DNA of 64,000 nt from Dendrolimus kikuchii. Taxonomy: Eukaryota > Arthropoda > Insecta > Lepidoptera > Lasiocampidae. Positions 46,501 through 58,500 of the stretch are shown one piece after another; the stretch's first letter is position 1; each line of letters starts with the position of its first letter. Location of the stretch: NCBI GenBank assembly GCA_019925095.2, contig CM034397.1:2316001-2380000 (forward strand). Direction: 5' to 3'. Both the position numbers and the translations under genes were made by a program. Under the pieces are notes generated by a model. The model saw only the letters and a list, made by a program, of their open reading frames with translations, was not told the DNA's origin and made no database searches.

Positions 46501-49500
46501 AACGACGGGACGAACATCAAATGTTTGACAGGTAGGAATAGTTTGTAAGGGAAAGCGAAATTCTTGTTTTTACTATATTCCAAGCATTCTTTTCATATTT
46601 ACTCACGTTTTAAACCTTCCCCGGACTTCCACAAATAATTCAAAACCAAAATTAGCCAAATCAATCCAGCCGTTCTCAAGTTTTAGCGAGACTAACGAAC
46701 AGCAATTGATTTTTATATATAGTATAGACTAGCTGTTACCCGCGACTTCGTCCGCGCGGAATTTAATTTGCCTCCCGGTGGGGCGACGGCGGCGTGCGCG
46801 TGGCACTTCATTTTTTTTGTAAATAAAAGTAGTCTAAGTTACTCCTTATAACATTTACTATTTGCCAGTGAAAGTCCCGTCAAAATCGGTTCAACCGTTT
46901 CAGAGATTAGCCGGAACAAACAGACAGGTAAAAATTTTAAAAGTGGATTTTTTTATTTGAGTATCGTATATGAAATTCATTCACCGTGCAGGAACGGAGT
47001 AAGAATACAACTTCCTGCGGCCTGGCGGCCTGTCGTAAGAGGCGACAAAAAAAGCCCACAGCCAGGTGGTAGGGTATTTGCCCGACTGGATGGCCACCAC
47101 CCCTGGTCTAAAGTATGTCGCCATAACAACCTTGAGTTGTGTTTCGGCATTAGTGACCAGGTTCCAGTCTCCCTTAAGAGAGCAGCAGCGCATTGGTAGC
47201 ACCTTTGGTGTTGCAAATGTCCATAGGCGATGGTAACCGCTTTCCATCAAGTGGGCCGTCTGCCTGTTTGCTGAACTCCCGCAATAAAAACATGAAATAT
47301 GAAAGTATTCATATGCATGTAGTGAAAAGCTGTTATTTTGACATTACAAAGAGACACACAAAAAATTCCATGCAAATGAAGTCGCGGGCACAGCTAGTGT
47401 AGATGTATATATAATGTAAAATCATACGTAAAATGGTTTTATTTTAATTCTTTCCATTTACCTGTTCACAGATCCTTTGGATTTTTTCTTACTGGACAGC
47501 AGTTCAGGTGAGCTGAGGACAGCAAAGCCTTTGGACAGGGAGGCCTTGGCGGACCCATCATCGCCACTCAATCTTACTATACGCGTAAGTACAGTACGAG
47601 AAGTTGCTTCGCAAGTTTTTCGCAGTCAGACTCAACAATACTAGACTGACTGGGAAAAACCGGACAAATGTAAGATAGCCATTGTGGAAACTCTGGGTCC
47701 GTGGGGTTCTAACGCTGTAAAGGTCTACCGAGACGTCGCCAAACGTTTAGTGGGCGTCATACGTGATTAAGCGTTGCTATACAACGTGGCAACGCCGCCA
47801 GCCTTTTGGGAACGTTTCCGGTGAATTCCAGTGGTTCGGGAACGTTCCCGGTAAGTGGCAGTGGTTCGGAAACGCTCACGGTAAGTGATAGTAGTTCGGG
47901 AGCGTTCCCGGTAAGTGACGGTGGTTTGGGAACGTTCCTGGTGGGTAACAGTTGTTCGGGAACGTTCCTAATAAGTTACAGTGGTTCGGGAACGCTCACG
48001 GTAAGTGATAGTGGTTCAGGAGCGTTCCCGGTAAGTGACGGTCGTTTGGGAACGTTCCTGGTGGGTAACAGTTGTCCGGGCACGTTTCCGATAAGTTACA
48101 GTAGTCCGGGAACGCTCATGGCAAGTGATAGTAGTTCGGGAGCGTTCCCGGTAAGTGACGGTGGTTTGGGAACGTTCCCGGCGGGTAACCGTTGTTCGGG
48201 AACGTTCCCGGTAAGTTCAGTGGTTTGAGACCAATATTTTATCTAGCTATTTTTCCCTTTTTTATTTAATTTTAGCTTTTAGTATAGTATATTTTCATCA
48301 ATAAAGATACATGTATAAATTTAAAAAAAAGATAGCCATAAAAATTTGAAAATGTAAGTCTTCACATTTTTGTCGCGCTACTACTCACTTCTCAATTAAT
48401 ATGAAGCGTAATAAGGACGGAACGAGGTTTTTAATTATTGTCTGAATCAGGCAAACAGGCAGTCGGCCCACCTGATGGAAAGTGGTTAACGTCACCTATG
48501 GACGTTTGTAATGTCCTAAGTTATTCCTTATAACATCAGCTATCTAGCAGTGAAAGTGCCGTTAAAATCGCTTCAGCCGTTTCAGAGATTAGCCGGAACA
48601 AACAGACAGACAAAATTTAAAAAAAAAATGTTTTTTTGACAAACACACACATTGTATATCCCGAAATTAAGCAAGTTACGCTTGTATTATGGGTTGATTC
48701 CGTTGTAACCACTCAAAATAACAGAAAGATAGTTTTCCGAAATTCACCATGCCAAGAATTGAACCTGGAGCTTTTATACATTCAATGCATTTAGTAAAAG
48801 CTGTCATTTTGATATTCCAAACAGACACTTCAAGTTTATTTATCTGTATAGATATATTTCTTTACTACTTTAAAGAGTTTTTGGCGGGAACTGAAAGGAG
48901 ACGTTGTGCTGTGCAGTTTTATTTTCTAAAAATGTGTAAAATTACTCTAAAATGAACAATAGTTGTAGGATATTGATAGTTTTTGAGTACTAATTATGTG
49001 TTTTGTGAGGAATGTGAACTGTATAGTCAAATGTGGCCTTTCGAGTTGTCACAAGAACTCCGTTGAATGACGTCGATTGTAGCCTATAACTACAATACAA
49101 CGGCGCCTGGCTTAAAGGCCTAGTTGCCAAGCCTTAAACATAAAAAAAAAATACTACTTTAACTAATACTATAAATAATCGAATACAATAAAAGAAAACT
49201 TAACTTATTTGTATTGTATTCTACTCATAGTCCCTTAAGACTATAAGTAGAATATTGAGCCTAGATCACCGTCTTCTATGGATAAGGTGCCCTGAAGGCT
49301 GGCTATATTTCATAGCTGGATTGCCATACTGATCCGTTGCCAGAGGTAGGCACCAGCCCTTTGATCACCTGAAGAGTCAATGAGTTGTTTTGATAAATTT
49401 TCGTAGAGGCTCCTAGCCTTCAGACCCCACCTATTTTATTTACCAATATCGATATATTTTTTACTACCAGGCAACAGAATTGGTGAACGGTGTGCCTCTA

Positions 49501-52500
49501 ATCTCGGATCTGACTTCGACGACCGCCACAGTGACTGTTACGATAAAGGACGTGAACGACGAGCCACCGAGGTTCAACAAGCGGGAGTACAGCGTCGAGA
49601 TCCCCGAAAGCCTCCCCATCGGGACCCCATTACCCAATCTGGATATGGTCGTCACCGATACTGATGTGGTGAGTGCTTTTATATTGATTTTGGGCGGGGT
49701 ATAGATACACGGCACCTTTATTTTACATAATGGGAGGGGTGGAGGGGGAGCGTAAGGAGGATTACTTACCCCTTCTGTAACCCTATGCCAAGTAAATTTA
49801 TAGTTCTTAAGATACTAATGTTTTTGTAAATGTAACCTCGGGTCAGCTGGTTCTCTCCGTGCAGGAACGGAGAAAGAATACAATTTCCTGCGTTGGGGTG
49901 GCCTGTCGTAAGAGGCGACTTAACAACCCACAGCCAGGTGGTAGGGCATTTGCCCGACTGGATGGCCACCATCCCTGGTCTAAAGTATGTTGTCATAACA
50001 ACCTTGAGTTGTGTTCCGGCATTAGTGACCAGGTTCCAGTGTCCCTTAAGAGAGCAGCAGCGCATTTGTAGCAACTTTGCTGTTGCACATGTCCGTAGGC
50101 AATGGTAACCGCTTTCCATCAAGTGGGCCGTCTGCCTGTCTGCTGATCTCCTGCAATAAAAAAAAGCGAGTGCCACAAGCGATTTTCAACCATAATTTAA
50201 ATCTATATATTAATATATAATCTATACGTGAAGCAAAAACTTTGTACCCCTTTTTACTAAAATTGCGCGGACGGAGGAGTATGAAATTTCGCACACTTAT
50301 AGTTTATATAGAGAAGGAGTGCAGAATGCTAATATTTAAAAAAAAATATATGCATATAAATATAGTATATTTAGCTCTAATAATTTTATATAATATTAAA
50401 ATGGGTGGAAGGAACAATAAAATAAATTATCAGTGAAGTTGGTTTGTGTTCCGTTGCACGCAGAAAGAGCTCACAGTGTCTTGAAGTCCGGCAGTTGGTT
50501 CTTGCTGGGTTTGGGTCTTAATAGTTTTGATGATCGGACCCTAAAAAGGTGGTACTTGCCAACCATCTTCTCTATTGAAATTTGGGTGTTTTTTGATTTC
50601 AATAGCCTCACGCATCATTCTAGGTATGAAACGATTCTCTTTTGCGAGGATTTGTGGGTTATCGAATCTGATGTAGTGGTTGGGTTTATCCAGCGTGTGT
50701 TCACTGATCGCAGACTTCGTAGACCTTGCGCGTTTCATGTCAGCAATGTGTTTTTTGCCCGTGTTTTTATGCTCTTCTTTGTTTGCCCAATGTATGATAA
50801 TCCACAATCACAAACGAGCTTGTAGATTACCGCGCTTAAAACCGTGAAAACGTAGTTTTATTATGTAACTAGCGGACCCGGCATACGTTGTCCTGCTCTG
50901 AAAAAAAAAATCTAGGACCCGATCCCAGCGCCACCTACCGGTTCCAATTGTGGATTTAAACCATCCGGGAACCCACTCAAACAGACAAAAACAAAATCAC
51001 CAAAATCGCTCCAGATGATTAGGAGGATTCTAGAACCCGATCTCAGCGCCACCTGCGGTTCCAACGGGATAAAAAGTATCCTATATCCGTCTCCTGGTTC
51101 TAAGCTACCTCCCCACCAATTTTCAGCCAAATCGGTGCAGCCGTTTTTAAGTTATAAATAGTGTAACTAACACGACTTTCTTTTATATGTATTATAGATT
51201 AATATGAATTACTGAAAGAGCATTATTATTCCCATCTGATGCGGTCGTCTAGTAAGTGTATAATAAGCTGTTTTTAAAGTCATTTTATAATATACCTTTG
51301 ATAGCGAGTTAATAGTACATTATGGTACTAGTGTGTAACATTGGTGATTACCGCCGAGGCGCCATTGAGACTCGAGCCGTAGGCGAGGGTCTTAAGAGAG
51401 CCGAGGACGGTAATCATCAATACACACGTGTATCATTCGACGTCTTTCAACACACTTGTGAATAAAATAACAACAAAAACTCATTTTATTTAGTAGATAA
51501 AAAAAAAGTTATATATTAGTGAAAGTTTTATTTATTAAACACGTACGAGTTAAAATTATATATTTAAATAAGAAGTTGCATGAAATGAGCAAGCAATAGG
51601 AACATTAATTTATTTGTTCTATAGAACACGATCTTTTTTTTTTAATAAAAACTTTTTTAAGAACAAAGCAACTCAACCAATAAAATTAAAAAAAAAAAAT
51701 CTATAACTCACTAGTGAGTTATAATGTTGTAACTAACACGACTTTCTTTCATATATATAGATTAGTATTTTAGTCACAGTTTGATTATGGGTGTCATTCT
51801 GTGCCTAATTGCGGTGACCATAGAGCCACTTTATGAGCAAGTGTGTTGAAATAGTACATTACGGTACTAGTGTGTAACATTGGTGATTACCGCCGAGGCG
51901 CCATTGAGACTCGAGCCGTAGGCGAGGGTCTTAAGAGAGCCGAGGACGGTAATCATCAATACACACGTGTATCATACGACGTTTTTCAACACACTTGTGA
52001 ATAAAATAACAACAAAAACTCATTTTATTTAGTAGATAAAAAAAAGTTATATATGAGTGAAAGTTTTATTTATTAAACACGTACGAGTTAAAATTATGTA
52101 TTTAAATAAGAAGTTGCATGAAATGAGCAAGCAATAGGAACTTTAATTTATTTGTTCTATAGAACACGATCTTTTTTTTTGAAAAAAAACTTTTTTAAGA
52201 ACAAAGCAACTCAACCAATAAAATTAAAAAAAATATCTATAACTCACTAGTGAGTTATAATGTTTTTTACTCACAGTTTGATAATGGGTGTCATTCTGTG
52301 CTTAATTGCGGTGACCATAAAGCCACTTTATGAGCAAGTGTGTTGAAAATTTTATTTTTTACCTTCTAGGGTCTTAACTCGGTGTTCAGTCTTAGTCTGT
52401 CAGATGAATTCGGAGCCTTTATAGTAGAACCTGGTACGGCAACAGGCAGCGCTTCTGTAACACTGCGTCTCAACTCTACTTTGGATTATGAAGACCCTAA

Positions 52501-55500
52501 CCAAAGAAAGTTTATATTAGAGGCAAGTATTTTAAGGAATAACTGATAGCTGTTTATAGATAGATAGATAGATAGACAACACTTTGTTGCTCACCAAATA
52601 AACAATTACAAAATATCACAAAATGTACAATGCCAAGTTATCCGTGCAGGAACGGAGAAAGAATACAATTTCCTGCGGCCGGGCAGCCTGTCGTAAGAGG
52701 CGACTTAACAACCCACAGCCAGGTGGTAGGGTATTTACCCGACTGGATGGCTACCACCTCTAGTTTAAAGTATGTCGCCATAACAACCTTGAGTTGTGTT
52801 CTAGCATTAGTGACCAGGCTCCAGTCTCCCTTAAGAGAGCAGCAACGCATTTGTAGCACCTTTGATGATAACCGCTTTCCATCAAGTGGGCCGTCTGCCT
52901 GTCTGCTGAACTCATGCAATAAAATAAAAAAATACTATACATTCACTAACTTTATTATTGGTTGAATCTTGACATTAGTTGTATGGAGCTTATGTAAGGC
53001 AAATGAACGGTCAGTAAGATACAAGAAGGGGTCATCAATGTATTGTTTGATAATGAATAGTCTGAAGTTAGTCAGAAGTCATCGGTGTGTACTGGCTAAT
53101 AAACCAAAATAAATAAATAAAATTATAATTGCTAAACTCGGGTTATGTAAACATTGAACCAAGCAAATAAAAATCGAAATGTGTGCTGGGACACATAGTA
53201 GAAGTGAAACTTCAACGGACAAGTGGCAAAACAAAATCGCAACAAAATTTTAACTTAAAGTTTTATGGGCAGGTTTTCAAATTGGACAAGTACATTAACA
53301 ACCTACCCGTAAAACTTCAAGTTAAAATTTTATTGCGATTCGTTTTGCCACTTATCTGTAGCCATTCGTTTTTCCACTTGTCCGTTGAAGTTTCACTTCT
53401 ACTATGTGTCCCAGCACACATTTAGATTTTTCGCAGCTTTACTGCTAATTATGATATAGTTAGGTCAGATACATTTTAAGGAATGCATTTTTTATTTAAA
53501 CATATTTTATTTTATCAAACAAAAAAACTGAATTCGATCCGGAACCATAAAACGCATCCATAGTCTGCTCTAAAATTATGCCGCCCGCCCACGCGGCCGT
53601 AACGCTTTTTCGTGATAGAAAAATCCTAATACCCCCCGTCTATATAGAACTTTCACTTTTTATCCGTGCAGGAACGGAGAAAGAATACAATTTCCTGCGG
53701 CCCGGCGGCCTGTCGTAAGAGGCGACCAAACAACCCACAGCCAGGTGGTAGAGTATTTACCCGACTGGATGGCTACCACCTCTAGTTTAAAGTATGTCGC
53801 CATAACAACCTTGAGTTGTGTTCCGGCATTAGTGACCAGGTTCCAGTCTCCTTTAAGAGAGCAGCAACGCATTTGTAGCACCTTTGATGATAACCGCTTT
53901 CCATCAAGTGGGCCGTCTGACTGTCTGCTGAACTCCTGCAATAAAAAAAAATAAAAAAAAACTTCAATAAGAAATTTGAATCTACAAGTATAATTCTCTA
54001 ATCAGGTGATAGCAGAAGAAGTGCACACGACACCCCGTTTATCCTCTAAAGCCAGCGTCACCGTGTCGGTGGTGGATGTGAATGATAATGCACCGGTGTT
54101 CCTTGACGAGCCTTACACGGCCGTGGTTCCTGAATTAGCAAAAGCTGGCACGAGGGTTGCTGCTTACAGGGCCACGGATAGGGATACTGGCAGGTATGTC
54201 TTATTATATGATGATACACTATCTGTATCTGTCGGGGTGAAGGTAAGGAAAGAATGCACGATGAAAGAATGACTAAACGGATATACAATGTAAAAGTGGA
54301 TGGTGGCAGAAGTCGTGGAAGGCCACGACACACCTTCCATGATCAAATTGATCGTGTACTAGCGGAGGGTGATGTCAGGAGCCTTAAGAACAGACGAGTG
54401 TGCATGACGAGAGCTATGAATGTCAAAGAAGCAAGTGAGGTGTGCAAGAATAAGCCTGAATGACGCTCTGTTGTTCGTACCTACCCCGCAAGGGAACTGG
54501 CGTGAAGTTATGTATGTATGTATGTACAATGAATCTCCACTCGCGGTGATCCTGACAAGCACTTTTCGCTTCATTTATCTCTTCATATATGCACATGTAT
54601 TTCAGGTGCTTTTTAGCTAAGATTTGTTCATTTTTTTTTTTTTTTTTCCTTTGTAATGTTTATTACTATTTACATGAATATTAAATTAAAATAAATTCAT
54701 TTTATTATTTTAAAATTTTCAGATTTGGCACAGAGGGTATAGTTTACCAGTTGTCAGGTAATGGGGCAGAATTATTCGCAGTGGATAACAGGAGTGGAGT
54801 GATTAGTGTGGCGCCGTGTCTCACGCCTGGACAACCGCCATGTTTGGACTATGAGACGAGGAAGGACTACTTCTTGCAGCTCAAAGTGAGTTATTAAAAT
54901 ATTTTAAGGTGTTATTTCGCCTGTGAAACAATTATTTATTATTGTTCATGAGTTTAATATATTATGATATTTCACGAGTGGATTACGTGTAGTACTACTA
55001 TTATATAACAGCTATTGGTTACACTACTAAATAAGGAATATGGTTCTGTAACCAAATGCCGAAAGCAGAGGCCGTAATTAATTTTATTATTATTTATATA
55101 TTTAAATTTAATTTATAATGTCGTGTGTTGTAAGTATAGCTTTATTTATAGTTTAGTTTAGTGTGGAGAGCACGTAGACTGTATATATTTTAACTTGGAC
55201 GTGAAGTAATACGATAATTTTCTTATAATATTAATATTTATTACACAACAATACGGTGCAATGCAAGGATGAATACAGAGTGAAAAAAAAGAAGAAAAAA
55301 ACAAAAGAATGTTGACAGTGTCAAAATATAAAAAGTAAAACTATGTAAAGAGGTTGATTCCAACATGCTGGGGGTCTCAAAGAACAATTCAATATAATTT
55401 GAGTAATAAAATAAGCCACAGCATATTGAAAAACCTGAAACTGAAATATCTTAACTGTTACTTATAAACTTAAAATTAATTTCTATGACCTCTGATAAGT

Positions 55501-58500
55501 TATTAACAGGAAACAAAGACCAAATAATAATATAAACTTCCTAGGTTTATTTATTTTTAATACTTATAAATCTTATGAGAAGTATAGCTAAACATTAAAC
55601 ATAATATAGGAATATTCTATTGTTTACTATTATCGTGTAAGTATATTTAAGCTAATGCTGTCTCTATAAAGGTTTAGTAAACCTATTAAATGATGATCTA
55701 AACCTTTTACCGACTTTTTAAATTTATTTTCATCAGGCAACAGATGACGATGGATCCGGCCAGAGCACAGTGGTCTCATTACACATCTCCGTTGAGGACT
55801 CAAACGACAATCCGCCGGTTTTCCAAACGGCCGTCTACAAGGCCTCTATAGACGAGGATGCTGTCAAGTTTGAACCAGAATTACAGGTATGGTTAACACT
55901 GAACTCAGATTCCGCCTTTTTTTCAAGGTACCCGTATACTTTTGTAGTAAAACACTTACAAGCCAATAGATGGCGCTGTGCAATAATTGATGTCACAAAC
56001 TTTTCCCGAAACATACATATATACAAAAATTTCAACTATAACAGATGGGCCTAGGCCTGCGAGGAACAACATTAGCCTCGCTGGAAGATCTTCCTTTGAG
56101 ACGGAGGAGCATTCCAACTCGCTCCTCCAACCTGTAGGGTCACCCCCTTCACTTTGTATACCCGTTACGTTTACCCAAAGGGTTTTGGTGGGTAAGGTAA
56201 GGTAACTCTGCACCAAAGCATAGACAAACAGAAGTAGAGAAATACAAAAGATTGTACAACGGGCGACCTTATCGCTAAAAAGCGATCTCTTCCAGGCAAC
56301 CCTTGGCAGGGATTGATCGATTTTTAAAACTGACCGTGGTGCAGTTTATACATAATGATGATAAGTATAAACAGTGCATATAAATACAAAAACAATATAA
56401 CGAAAAACGTCGTGGAACACTCGTTGGGCGTGTTGTTTTTTCACGATAACGCTCCCGCTCATCAATCGGAAGTTGCGCTCAACACAATTCGCTGTGCTGG
56501 CTTCAATCTCCTTGACCACCCACCACGTTCTCCGGACTTACCCTCAAGTGATTTTCACTTATTCCGAAAATTTAAAGAGGACATTCGTGGAACTAAACAA
56601 CCTTACAACTTAACAACCCACAGCCAGGTGGTAGGGCATTTGCCCGACTGGATGGTTACCACCCCTGGTCTAAAGTATGTCGCCATAACAACCTTGAGTT
56701 GTGTTCCGGCATTAGTGACCAGGTTTCAGTCTCCCTTAAGAGAGTAGCAGCGCATTTGTAGCAACTTTGGTGTTGCAAATGTCCATAGGTGATAATAACC
56801 GCTTTCCATCAAGTGGGCCGTCTGCCTGTCTGCTGATCTCCTGAAATAAAAACTAAATTTCAAGATGACGTGGTTATGGCTGCCGTGGAGGAGTTTTTCG
56901 TAAATCAAGAAAAACATTTTGTTTCGCAAGGAATAAGGAAGTTACAAACGCGTTATTGATTCCAAGAACTCTTTGATACACCCTCGTATGTAGTTTAAAG
57001 CAACGGATATTAATTTAATTAGTGTAGTATTTTTTAACATTGGATATTTCAAGCCACAATGGAAGCTGCATTGTTGAAATTGACTGGGCGTGGAACTCAC
57101 GCACTTTGCCAAAAAAAATTATTTATTTTTCTTTTCGAATAGGTTCAAGCACGCGACGTAGATGCGTCATCCGAAATCCGGTACTCCATAATCGATCCCC
57201 CAAGAAACCCTTTCTGGATCGATCCTTCGAGTGGGAAGATTTCAGTCGTTCCCGACGCTGGTGGAGTTACGGCTGAGGATGATAGCAATAGGATTGTCCT
57301 TACAATCTTGGTAAGTGAGAATATATTATACTTACCAACTTCCCAAAGGACATTCATTTTACGCATAGTGATGATATGGGGGGGGGGGGGGGAGGCACTT
57401 CCTTATATTTTTTTTCTCTGTATTATTGTATATTATATCCGTGCAGGAACGGAGAAAGTATACAATTTTCAGCGGCCTGGCTGCCTGTCGTATGAGGCGA
57501 CTAAACAATCCACAGCCAGGTGGTAGGTTTACCCGTTTGGATGGCTACCACCCCTGATCTAGAGTATGCCGCCGTAACAACCTTGAGTTGTGTTCCGGCA
57601 TTAGTGACCAAGTTGCAGTCACCCTTTACAGAATGGCAGCGCACTGGTAGCACCTGTAGTGTTACAAATGTCCATAGGCGATCCTAATCGCTTTCCATCA
57701 GGTGGGCCGTTTCCCTGTCCGCTGAACTCTTGTGTGTACTGCACCTAATTTAACTAACCAAGCGGCGCAAGTATGCAACCCTCAGTGAGAGTTATATGGT
57801 TGTGCCGTTTGCTGTCGAGCCGCTTGGACCGTGGGGTCCTGAGGCCATGAGCCTCTACCAAAATTTATCGAAACGACTCATTGACTCTTCGGGTGATCAG
57901 AGGCCTGGTGCTTACCTCGGCCAACGGATCAGTATGGCGATCCAGCGAGGAAACGTAGCCAGCCTTCTGGGCACCTTACCCATAGAAGACGGTGATCTAG
58001 GCTCAGGATTCTACTTATAGTCTTGAGGGACTATGGGTAGAATACAATACAAATAAGTTAAGTTTCTTGCATTGTATTCGATTATATGTAATTTAATATA
58101 GCTTTGTACAAAACATTGAATACTAATTGTGGGTACTACAATATCTAAATCACTGTTAAATGCCAATCGATCTGTTACGTAGGCAACGGACGGCGTGCAC
58201 AACGCAACTTGCAAAGTGGACATCACAGTCAGAGACGTTAACAACCACGCTCCGGTTTTCGATACAGACATATACGACGCCGATATCTCTGAAGATGCAC
58301 CGATTGGTAAGAAATTCTTATCTAATTTATCTGTGCAGGAACGGAGAAAGAATACAATTTCCTGCGTTGACCAAACAACCCACAGTCAGGCGGTACATTT
58401 TGGTGGCTGCCACCCCAAGTCTAAAGTATGTCGCCATAACAACCTTGAGTTGTGTTCCGGCATTAGTGACCAGGTTCCAGTGTCCCTTAAGAGAGCAGCA

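Noticed and set aside
47806..48228. 140-codon S/G/F/P-rich ORF like a silk or glue protein
   Set aside because: It is the 30-bp minisatellite read in one frame; it lies inside a cadherin intron and starts in a transposon remnant.
49464..49715. Minus-strand ORF over exon 9
   Set aside because: Shadow of the cadherin exon.
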